Shown here in pieces: positions 29,609-36,363 of a DNA stretch of 64,000 nt. The stretch's first letter is position 1; each line of letters begins with the position of its first letter. The DNA is from Nitrosomonas sp. Lineage in GTDB: Bacteria; Pseudomonadota; Gammaproteobacteria; Burkholderiales; Nitrosomonadaceae. The stretch covers positions 62,001 to 126,000 of the forward strand of contig JAMXAG010000005.1 of NCBI GenBank assembly GCA_024281675.1. The letters run 5' to 3'. The translations under genes were made by a program, and so were the position numbers. Under the pieces are notes generated by a model, which worked only from the letters and a program-made list of their open reading frames with translations, searched no databases and was not told the origin of the DNA.

Positions 29609-30907
29609 TAAGACTCCTGCACAACCTCGCCTGCCCTTGCAATAACCCACTAAAATAGAGGTAGTTAAAAGAGAGTTGGAGCAAAAGATGCACATGAATA
29701 ACTTTTGGAGCACTGCAAATGGGCAGAGCGATTGAAGCGAGATAATGTTCGATGAAGATTGATGCGCTGATTGTAGTGGGGGAGGAATGTCCGAAGCTTA
29801 CCGGACTTTTAGCAAAGGCGCGGAGTTATCGCATGGTGGGAGGAGCAACAGGAACTGTTTGACGCGTGTTGTTGATGTTCAAAGCGATCTGGCTGGTTAG
29901 TGGCAGACTTTATCATCGCATGCTGGCGTTGGAGCAAGCGCTGTGTGTACGGATTGATTTTCTACAATTTTGGCATTGTTGTCGGATGCGATACCTTGGG
30001 ATGAAACCACTTTGCGCCGGTTCCGTATGCCCGGTAATCAATGACCGACTAGATGGTTTGCTAGGTTCTATTAATGAGCAGCTTCAATCACACGGATTGT
30101 ACTGATCCAAGGGTGCGACAGGAGCGGTCATTGATGCCACGCTGATTGAGTCAGCGGCACGCCTAAAGAAAGACCATCCTGCTACTTGTAGGAGATACTG
30201 AAGGTAAGGCTGTTCAGTTTGAAGATGGCAGTCAGCCTGGAATCAGCTGTACCGAAGAACAAAGTGCGGATCCGGATGCGACTTGGCTAAAGAAAAGCAA
30301 GAAGTCGCAGTTCGGCTACCGCAGTTACCTGGTGGTGATGCACAAGACGGCTATGTGCGCGGGGTTCACACTACTCCTGCCAACCAGAGTGTGAAAAATG
30401 CAATGATTTTCCGAAGCAGCTATCGATGGTGCGAATATCGAGGCGAATCGGGTATATGCTGACAAGGGATCTGCCAGCAATGCCAATCGGCAGTTTTAGA
30501 ACAAAAATCAAGAGCGCAATCATGCATCTGCGTAATAAGAACAAACCACTCTTGGCACGCCAGAAGCTGGCGAATCAATTGATCAGCAAAAAACGTTATA
30601 TTGTCGAACAGTGTTTTGGCACAATCAAACGCTTATTCAGAATGGGGCGCGCCAGCTACTTCGGTACGGTAAAAGTCAACGCCCAAGTCATACTGAAAAG
30701 TATCTGCATGAACCTGAAAAAAGCAGCCAACAAAATCTTCGTAGACCAACCATTAAGGAGAGCAATCCGTCCAAATGTTGCATAAAGGAAAAATTCCCTG
30801 AAAAAGGAAAAAACTTCACTTTCTACCAAAATGACGTGCAATAACTCTCAGTTGGATATTTTTCTCTGTCACTACAGCTAAATTCTCGCGGTTGTGCAGA
30901 GGTCTTT
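29609..30907 (+). mobile_element. Decayed IS5-family insertion sequence
   Basis: The 1299-bp element is bounded by imperfect inverted repeats: left TAAGACTCCTGCACAACC and, read inward from the right, AAAGACCTCTGCACAACC. It is flanked by a 3-bp direct repeat CTG (29606-29608 and 30908-30910), as expected of an IS5-family member. The bounds are confirmed independently because removing the element rejoins the interrupted SIR2-like/WD40 reading frame. Its transposase is broken, so it could move only with help in trans. Confidence 0.88.
29752..30785 (+). pseudogene. IS5-family transposase remnant
   Basis: Pieces of one IS5-type transposase occur in different frames: RVDFLQF-like CVRIDFLQF and INDRLDGLLGSINEQLQSHGL (29866-30105), then GATGAVIDATLIESAAR, DATWLKKSKKSQFGYRSYLVV (the DDE-domain core), DGYVRGVHTTPANQS, ANRVYADKGSAS, and the C-terminal fragment YIVEQCFGTIKRLFRMGRASYFG (30426-30785). 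Several frameshifts and in-frame stops separate them. The order matches intact IS5-family transposases. The exact start is unclear. Confidence 0.85.
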
Positions 30908-31889
30908 CTGTCCAACCTTCGAATATCTCCCACAGCCGCAGTGTGTTGTCCCAACTACCTGACACAATGTGTTTGCCGTCTGGGCTGAATTGCGTCAGGA
31001 AGGTGTGCAAACCCTTGTCATCTGCATGAGGGCACAGAAATTCCTGGGTGGTTTTATCCGCAACATACAGACGTTCATTGGTGACCAGCCGTAGCAGGCT
31101 ACGCCCAAGCCAGTCGGGAAAGTTACAGTGGATCAATAATTTGTCGCGTCGCCGCAATCCCGACAGAATATCGGTGAAGCGCCGTGCTGCTTCGGTTTGT
31201 AGATGATAACAATATTCCAAGACGTGTTCTTCGTGGATGGCAAAACCGATTCCGCCATTGCTACACGAACCCAGCATCTGAAAAATGACCCGTTCTCCTG
31301 GATGTGGCAAGGTTAAATCTGCAATTGATTCGGAAGCGCTGCGCGGTGAGAACTCGATGACACGAACCGGTGTCGATGGATCAGAGCGCTGCATTGCTTG
31401 TTGCAACAAATTATCCGGCGTCAAACTGATATACAGCGTAAAGGTCGGAATGTTGGCCAGCAAACATAAGCTTTTAGCAGGTTGCACGGCATTGCTGTAC
31501 TGGTCGACCAGTAGCCGGATTTGACGACTGATGCGTTGTTCCACGCCGGGGGCGTGACGAAGAATTTCAGAGACTGCATGATGCAAACACCAAGTTTGCT
31601 TAACGATTTTGGGATCGGGGTCGAGCTGAAAAGAAGCCAGCAGTTCTGCTGCGATCAGGCGATAAAACGGTAACGTTTTACCTGCATATTCGACCATCAA
31701 GGCATCTGGCCCAATGATGGGAACGACATTACCGCTTTTGGCGGATTGTTCTAAAGCAAACCAATTGGCGTCTTTGGATCCGTTCACGGGGTTACTTTCG
31801 TTAGGAGGATTGCTCAATGATTCATGAATACAGCAATCATAACCGAAGCAACCTGGCAATGCATGTGCAAAATCGTACACAGAGCCCAA

Positions 31890-32268
31890 AAGTGGCGTCT
31901 GTTTGCGCGGTGATCAACATCGTGAATGCCTAAGTAACTGTCAGTTTTATGAGTTTGGTTTTGGCCTTTTAATAGTGACTGATCCCATACAAATCACCTA
32001 GGCAAAATAGAACGTCATTAATTTGAAAACATGATGCGCTTGGTAATGTTTGTTTACTGTTCCAAGAATCTTCAGGAACGAAATCCTATCAAAAGAGTCT
32101 TTTTTCTAAAGGATTTATAGGATGTTTTTACTATTAACTTTCTGACAATAAGACTATTTGAGAGTTTTTATGGCGTGCTAGAGTGGTCGATGGTCAATGA
32201 AGTAATTCAGAATAATCAACATATCAGGACTATTCATTGATTTTACTAACTCATAATAAAAATAAAAA
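31890..32268. other. Gene-free region upstream of the SIR2-like gene
   Basis: About 380 bases of AT-rich sequence separate the SIR2-like gene start from the split IS1595-type gene. It must contain the promoter of the SIR2-like gene (minus strand) and the left end of the older IS1595-type element, for which GCTAGAGTGG at 32177-32186 is the best candidate. Nothing else was recognised. Confidence 0.5.
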
Positions 32269-32277
32269 ATGACTACT

Positions 32278-32285
32278 AAAAATAA
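32278..32285. repeat. Left 8-bp target site duplication (AAAAATAA)
   Basis: The eight bases AAAAATAA directly outside the left terminal inverted repeat are identical to those at 34858-34865 outside the right one. An 8-bp duplication is the expected size for the IS1595 family. Confidence 0.93.
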
Positions 32286-32310
32286 GGGACTTATATACTT
32301 GACTAACCCA
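32286..32310 (+). repeat. Left terminal inverted repeat of the R-M transposon
   Basis: The 25 bases are identical to the complement of 34833-34857. The endonuclease stop codon (TAG, complement of 32303-32305) lies inside the repeat. Next to it TAACCC (32304-32309) and GGGTTA (32317-32322) form a short palindrome. Confidence 0.95.
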
Positions 32311-33040
32311 CGCGACGGGTTATTGTTTTGCTGTGAGCATAAATCAAAGGAAGATTTTCTACTTTTATCCTGAATTTAGTTCCATGATTCCTTATAGCAG
32401 ATCCTTCTCCGCCTTGGGTTCTGGCATCAAAATCCACACAGAAAATACCATCAGCAACAGCTTTAGCAAATCCTATAATATCAGGCTCCCAATATGCAGT
32501 AGCTTTTTGATATATTACTCTTCTAGGGTTTTTAAGAACTTCGCCTTGGATAACTATTAATCTTCTGAGTTTCGATCCAAGGGCATTTAATAAAGTGTTA
32601 TGCGTCCAATGTGGAACTGGAGCGTCTTTGAATTTATTTCTTATTACTATCCTATCTTCTTCATTAACCACGTAGAAACCTCTAGCCGTTTCTCTGCTGA
32701 TAGTGTGTCTAAAACTAATGCGACCTTTACCATCATCCCACCCGTGAGCGTGAACAAGCTCCCTGATGATACCTATAGGCTCAGGATCTTTGTGAAACAA
32801 GGTTAATAAAGAAGATCCACCATGAAATTTAATTTCCCAACCTGATAAATCAGGTGAATCAGCATTGTTGGCAGAAATTCCTAGCAAGTCTTCCAACAAT
32901 CTACCAGGAGCGCCAGATCCATTATATTTTCCATCTTCTGGAAAGATATATGTGCCTTTCTCTAGAATCTGAGAAATAAGCCTGAAACTCGCTGCCCCAG
33001 AACGTGGGGGTACCGGAATAACTAACTTTACCGGCGACAT
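32303..33040 (-). CDS. MvaI/BcnI-like type II restriction endonuclease
   Basis: The 245-residue protein has a PD-(D/E)XK nuclease core whose spacing is that recalled for MvaI (Glu36, Asp50, Glu55, Lys57): here Glu50, Asp64, Glu69 and Lys71 in GRLLEDLLGIS...SPDLSGWEIK. The N-terminal GSGAPGRLLEDLLG and the following LTLF also fit MvaI/BcnI. Those enzymes act as monomers on CCWGG and CCSGG, so a CC-N-GG-type target is a reasonable guess. Its first 13 bases overlap the methyltransferase gene and its stop lies in the transposon's terminal repeat. It has no promoter of its own that I can see. Confidence 0.85.
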   Translation of the reverse strand: MSPVKLVIPVPPRSGAASFRLISQILEKGTYIFPEDGKYNGSGAPGRLLEDLLGISANNADSPDLSGWEIKFHGGSSLLTLFHKDPEPIGIIRELVHAHGWDDGKGRISFRHTISRETARGFYVVNEEDRIVIRNKFKDAPVPHWTHNTLLNALGSKLRRLIVIQGEVLKNPRRVIYQKATAYWEPDIIGFAKAVADGIFCVDFDARTQGGEGSAIRNHGTKFRIKVENLPLIYAHSKTITRRVG

Positions 33041-33888
33041 GGTGTAAGTTTTGTTTTTTCATGTAACTTAATGCGTTGTTCAGCAATTTTGCAATAATTA
33101 GGTGATATTTCTGCGCCGATCCACTCTCTATTCAATATTTCTGCTGCTATTGCAGTAGTGCCGCTTCCCATAAACGGATCCAGTACCACTCCACCTTGAG
33201 TAGCGGCAATACATCTTTGAGCTAGCTCTATAGGGAATGGAGCGGGATGCTCGTTGTCTCTAGCTTGGGGAATTTCCCACACATCACCTTGAGCATTAGC
33301 TTTTGGAGTAAGCTTAAAATCTGGTTTTGCTATTAGGTATATTACCTCGTATGTGGGGAGAAAATAACCCGGATTAAAGTTAATGCCTCCTTTGCGCTTC
33401 CAGATAATAATTTGGCGAACAGGGAATCCTTCTAATATCTCAGCGCGATCTTGAATTAATCCATTTTGTACGCGCCATTTATGATTGTAGAATATTGCTC
33501 CGTCATGCTTAAGAACTCGCATCATTGCCTCAAGACATTTTCTTTGCCAAACTACATATTCAGGATAAGGCATATCATCACTATGATCCTCATAGCCTTG
33601 AAGCAGAGCAGCTTGAGGCCATTTTCCGCCGGAACCGTTCTTTAATCCGTTCCCTGTGCTGTTCTTAATGTTGTATGGTGGAGAAGTAACAATCACGCTA
33701 ACGCTTTCAGCCGGAAGCATATTCATTAGCGCAATGCAATCCATGCAGTGTACTTTCCCTGTCCATTCTGCCAAAGATCTGTTTGTTTCCTGGTGTTCGA
33801 TCTTTTCCTCAGGTGCATTCACTAGCGCATTAATAACGGTTTCAAACGGTGCGTCTATTGGTTCTATCAAAACAGTATTACGCGACAT
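33028..33888 (-). CDS. Type II DNA methyltransferase (N4-cytosine or N6-adenine, beta-class order)
   Basis: The 286-residue protein belongs to the N6/N4-methylase family. The catalytic motif IV is TSPPYN (68-73), preceded by VHCMDCIALMNMLPAESV; the S-adenosylmethionine motif I, DPFMGSGTTAIAAE, lies at about 237-250 near the C-terminus, the beta-class order. SPPY is common in N4-cytosine enzymes, which fits an MvaI/BcnI-type partner, since both of those systems use N4-methylcytosine. It would protect the host from the downstream nuclease. Its start overlaps the transposase stop by 11 bases and its end overlaps the nuclease start by 13. Confidence 0.92.
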   Translation of the reverse strand: MSRNTVLIEPIDAPFETVINALVNAPEEKIEHQETNRSLAEWTGKVHCMDCIALMNMLPAESVSVIVTSPPYNIKNSTGNGLKNGSGGKWPQAALLQGYEDHSDDMPYPEYVVWQRKCLEAMMRVLKHDGAIFYNHKWRVQNGLIQDRAEILEGFPVRQIIIWKRKGGINFNPGYFLPTYEVIYLIAKPDFKLTPKANAQGDVWEIPQARDNEHPAPFPIELAQRCIAATQGGVVLDPFMGSGTTAIAAEILNREWIGAEISPNYCKIAEQRIKLHEKTKLTPCRR

Positions 33889-34789
33889 TGATTAACCTCT
33901 TATACGTTAAACGTCTGCCATTGCCATTATAAAATGATTTTGAAAATGTTGATTCATCAGATAGATTCGCCGTATTGTGTCTGTAGCAGAATTCATTCAC
34001 ATACCTACCAAGATGAGCGGGGCTCATTTGATGGTATATTCCATAAAATCCTCTTTTCAAGAGTGCCCAAAAAGATTCTATTCCATTAGTTGAAGCCATA
34101 CCCCTAACATACTCACCAACAGAATGCTTAACGGCATGGTGGCTATAATTCAGCAGTCCCTGATAACCTCTGTGGTCATCAGTATAAACAACAGCTCCGC
34201 TTTGAACAACCCTTCCGATTTCTTTGTGTAGAGTCTTTGCTTTTGTGTTAATTATTGGCCTAGCAGAAACCCTACCGTTCCTTTCTTTGAAACCCATTAC
34301 AGCAACTTTACCAACAGTTCCACGCCCTGACTTTAATTTTTTGCTATTGTGTTTGTTCTTTTCTTTGCCACCAACATATGTTTCGTCGATTTCAACATGT
34401 CCATCAAACAAACCCCCGCTTTTACCTTTAAATGTTTCTCTAATGCGATGAGCTAAGAACCACGCTGTTTTTTGTGTTACGCCAAGCGTCTTAGCCAACT
34501 GAACACTTGAGAATCCCTTGCGATGCGTGGTTAGTAGCCATGTGGCTAGAATCCATTGTTGAAGTGTAACTTTGCTTTCAGCCAAGACTGATCCTGTTCT
34601 TGCTGTGAATTGTTTGCGGCAAGAGGCACACTTAAAACGCTTTTGGGTTTCTAATCGATATATTTTGTAATTGCCGCAATGAGGGCAATTGATGCCACTA
34701 GGCCACCGTGATTGGATAATAAAATCCTCACAAGATTTTTCATCAGGGAATTTAGAAAAAAACTCAAATACATCTAAACTATCTTTCAT
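33878..34789 (-). CDS. IS1595-family (ISXO2-like) DDE transposase
   Basis: This 303-residue transposase appears intact. It has an N-terminal zinc ribbon (Cys35, Cys38, Cys54, Cys57), a helix-turn-helix region (KTLGVTQKTAWFLAHRIRE, about 100-118) and a DDE core: Asp135 in HVEIDETYVGG, Asp204/205 in VVYTDDHRGYQG and Glu238 in NGIESFWALLKRGFYG, ending with the HNTANLS segment. It binds the element's inverted repeats and moves the transposon. The mRNA leader can form a hairpin over the ribosome site. It is the first gene of the transposase-methyltransferase-endonuclease run. Confidence 0.95.
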   Translation of the reverse strand: MKDSLDVFEFFSKFPDEKSCEDFIIQSRWPSGINCPHCGNYKIYRLETQKRFKCASCRKQFTARTGSVLAESKVTLQQWILATWLLTTHRKGFSSVQLAKTLGVTQKTAWFLAHRIRETFKGKSGGLFDGHVEIDETYVGGKEKNKHNSKKLKSGRGTVGKVAVMGFKERNGRVSARPIINTKAKTLHKEIGRVVQSGAVVYTDDHRGYQGLLNYSHHAVKHSVGEYVRGMASTNGIESFWALLKRGFYGIYHQMSPAHLGRYVNEFCYRHNTANLSDESTFSKSFYNGNGRRLTYKRLINVA

Positions 34790-34818
34790 ATAATACCTAT
34801 TATTGTGCAGGTATTATA
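34787..34818 (-). promoter_or_regulatory. Leader hairpin able to hide the transposase ribosome site
   Basis: In the mRNA sense TATAATACCT (complement of 34809-34818) pairs perfectly with AGGTATTATA (complement of 34789-34798), with a ten-base loop. The 3' arm holds the AGG ribosome site and touches the ATG at 34789. The 5' arm overlaps the -10 box, so transcripts from the element's own promoter, starting near 34806-34810, would lack it, whereas read-through transcripts would contain both arms. Confidence 0.6.
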
Positions 34819-34844
34819 GTAACCCAACGTATTGGGTTAGTCAA
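34816..34844 (-). promoter_or_regulatory. Inward promoter of the R-M transposon, with palindromic spacer
   Basis: On the minus strand the -35 box TTGACT (complement of 34839-34844) lies inside the terminal repeat. TACTAT (complement of 34816-34821) follows after 17 bases; TATAAT (complement of 34813-34818) is a better -10 but at 20 bases. The spacer is a palindrome, TAACCCAA-TACG-TTGGGTTA (34820-34839), which could be an operator or a transposase-binding site. It would drive all three genes. Confidence 0.55.
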
Positions 34845-34857
34845 GTATATAAGTCCC
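34833..34857 (-). repeat. Right terminal inverted repeat of the R-M transposon
   Basis: The 25 bases are a perfect inverted copy of 32286-32310. The repeat contains the -35 box of the transposase promoter and its inner end is one arm of the 34820-34839 palindrome. Confidence 0.95.
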
Positions 34858-34865
34858 AAAAATAA
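34858..34865. repeat. Right 8-bp target site duplication (AAAAATAA)
   Basis: It is identical to 32278-32285. Removing the transposon and one copy rejoins codons AAA AAT AAA TAC of the interrupted transposase gene in frame. Confidence 0.93.
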
Positions 34866-35650
34866 ATACTATTTTCGCTCTCGAATCAAAGAAGCAAAAT
34901 TTCGTAAACTTGTGCGTTGCTATGCGTTGGATTTTACCGCAACAAAGGCTGCGCAGTTGACGCGTATTTCTGTACGTTCGGTTAATACGATTTATCTTAA
35001 GATGCGCCAGCGTATTAAAGAAAACAATGAGATTCTATATCAGAATGCTACGGGGGAATATCTGGATATGCATTCCGGTTTGACGAAAATACCGGCCATG
35101 CCATCCGAATCGATTGAGAATAACGCCAGTTTATTAGGAGCTTACGGGATTCTGAAACGACAAAATGGCATCTTTACAGCGGTTCTTCCTTCTCAAGTGG
35201 AGTCTGCTATAAAACTGTTGGAGGCTGACAATGATACCTCGAAGGAAGATGCTATCAAACAGTTAGGATTAAGTGGCTATGAGGCTTTGGTTGGCGTATA
35301 TCCAGGTATGCGTATGAAACTATATCGACTTCATTCTGTTGATAATAATCGTGCTCAGCCGAATGAGAATGATACAGAATCCTTCTGGGCTTATACTAAA
35401 CAGCGACTAGCAAAATTCAATGGAATACCGATGCAAACGTTCTTTTTACATTTAAAGGAAACGGAATTTCGTTTTAATCACCGTTATGATGATTTGTATG
35501 ACGAGCTGCTTAAAATATTGCGTGCCAATCCACTCTAGCGTATTGCTGGATAAAAGCTAAAGCGGTCAGTAACATTTCATAATTTTCCTGTGCTATGACT
35601 GATTTCTAATTACAATACGCTCAGAGTCAATATCCGATATTCATAGGACT

Positions 35651-36361
35651 ATGGAAAATTATGAAGCCTTGATGGCTACGCTTGCTTTAATGCTTGGAAG
35701 CTCATGGGCGAGTGGCATTAATCTTTACGCAGTGGTTGCTATCCTGGGGTTGGGTGGTTCTACCGGCCATATTGATTTGCCTAGCGAACTGTCGGTGTTA
35801 CAGGATCCTCTGGTAATTGGTGCAGCGGCGGTTATGTATGTTGTTCACTTTTTTGTGGATAAAATCCCAGGTGCCGATACGGCTTGGGATACCATTCACA
35901 CTTTTATTCGCATTCCGGCTGGTGCAATGCTTGCAGCTGGAACGGTGGGCGATACTACGCTAGCATTAGAGATCGCTGCGGGGCTTTTGGGGGGAGGTGT
36001 TGCCGCTACTACGCACGCTACAAAATCAGGTGCGCGCGTCATGATAAATACCTCGCCAGAACCTGTATCCAATTGGTCTGCATCCTTGACTGAAGATGTT
36101 TTGGTGCTCTCCGGGATGTGGACCGCTTTAAATCACCCAGAAGTTTTTTTGGTGTTATTTGTCATTTTCATTGGATTTTCGGTGTGGGTATTACCAAAAT
36201 TATGGCGATTCATCAAGTTGTTGCTGAATAAACTGGCAAAGTTTTTTGGTGCCAAAACATTACCTGTTGACGCAAGCGATGCGTCGCTATCGACACAAGC
36301 GCATGAGAACAAAACACTGCAGACATCCAAACCGTTGCCAAAACATACTGATTCAGAATGA
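35651..36361 (+). CDS. DUF4126 membrane protein
   Basis: The 236-residue protein has several hydrophobic segments and the DUF4126 pattern: ALMLGSSWASGINLYAVVAILGLGG, FFVDKIPGADTAWDTIHTFIRIPAGAMLAAGTVGD and ATTHATKSGARVMINTSPEPVSNW. Function is unknown. The C-terminal tail of about 35 residues is polar. It is tail-to-tail with the LpxK-like gene, only two bases apart. The promoter should lie in 35540-35650. Confidence 0.85.
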   Translation: MENYEALMATLALMLGSSWASGINLYAVVAILGLGGSTGHIDLPSELSVLQDPLVIGAAAVMYVVHFFVDKIPGADTAWDTIHTFIRIPAGAMLAAGTVGDTTLALEIAAGLLGGGVAATTHATKSGARVMINTSPEPVSNWSASLTEDVLVLSGMWTALNHPEVFLVLFVIFIGFSVWVLPKLWRFIKLLLNKLAKFFGAKTLPVDASDASLSTQAHENKTLQTSKPLPKHTDSE

Positions 36362-36363
36362 TG

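Larger units (their letters stand above)
29472..31889 (-). pseudogene. SIR2-like/WD40-tail protein, split by an IS5-family insertion
   Basis: The N-terminal part (31889-30909, 327 codons) has a SIR2-like fold: SGNVVPIIGPDALMVEYAG (52-70), IPTFTLYISLTPDNLLQQAM (the position of the family's Asn/Asp-LL motif), FQMLGS, HVLEYCYHLQ and LIHCNFPDWLGRSLLRLV, as in SIR2-like proteins linked to TIR or WD40 modules. It runs into one WD40 repeat, FSPDGKHIVSGSWDNTLRLWE (301-321). The C-terminal 44 codons (29606-29472: ALCQKLGLNMTPSEWREWVSPDI) match the tail common to bacterial WD40 proteins. An IS sits between them; removing it with one CTG copy restores TGG ACA GAT GCA and a 371-residue frame. A role in anti-phage defence or NAD sensing is only a possibility. 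Confidence 0.8.
32286..34857 (-). mobile_element. IS1595-family transposon carrying a type II restriction-modification system
   Basis: The 2572-bp element has perfect 25-bp terminal inverted repeats (32286-32310 and 34833-34857, beginning GGGACTTATATACTTGAC) and a perfect 8-bp target duplication. It carries three overlapping minus-strand genes: an intact DDE transposase, a DNA methyltransferase and an MvaI/BcnI-like endonuclease. The inner part of each repeat (TAACCC) can pair with a nearby GGGTTA, giving a palindrome next to both ends. The perfect ends, intact genes and undamaged duplication indicate a recent insertion. The IS1595 family is known to include members with passenger genes; an R-M cargo is what stands out. 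Confidence 0.93.
32269..35538 (+). pseudogene. IS1595-type transposase, interrupted after its fifth codon
   Basis: ATG at 32269 begins M-T-T-K-N and is cut by the R-M transposon; after its right end, with one copy of AAAAATAA removed, the frame continues K-Y-Y-F-R-S-R-I-K-E-A-K-F-R-K-L-V-R and runs to the TAG at 35536-35538, a 229-residue protein. The C-terminal LKETEFRFNHRYDDLYDELLKILRANPL and ESFWAYTKQRLAKFNGI are typical of small IS1595/ISSod11-like transposases. The first catalytic Asp may remain in GEYLDMHSG, but the usual SDGWRGY Asp is replaced (QLGLSGY), so the protein was probably inactive even before the insertion. A remnant starting at GTG 34912 could still be translated. Confidence 0.8.
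32177..35539 (+). mobile_element. Older IS1595-type element, interrupted by the R-M transposon
   Basis: The proposed ends are GCTAGAGTGG (32177-32186) and its exact complement CCACTCTAGC (35530-35539), the latter covering the transposase stop codon. Only ten bases match and I found no clean target duplication outside them, so the limits are tentative. Without the nested 2572-bp transposon and one 8-bp repeat the element would be about 780 bp, a reasonable size for a one-gene IS1595-family member. Confidence 0.45.

Noticed and set aside
29609..29693. N-terminal part of the 73-codon minus-strand frame that runs 29693-29472
   Set aside because: These codons are IS sequence; only the 44 codons below 29607 belong to the interrupted WD40-type gene.
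30656..30841. Minus-strand frame within the IS5 remnant
   Set aside because: It is the reverse of the transposase C-terminal fragment and resembles no protein.
30834..30850. First guess for the right end of the IS5 element
   Set aside because: The better match to the left end lies at 30887-30907, is flanked by the CTG repeat, and restores the interrupted reading frame.
32169..35548. Possible target duplication around the older IS1595-type element
   Set aside because: The flanking eight-base stretches match at only about five positions with an offset, which is not convincing.
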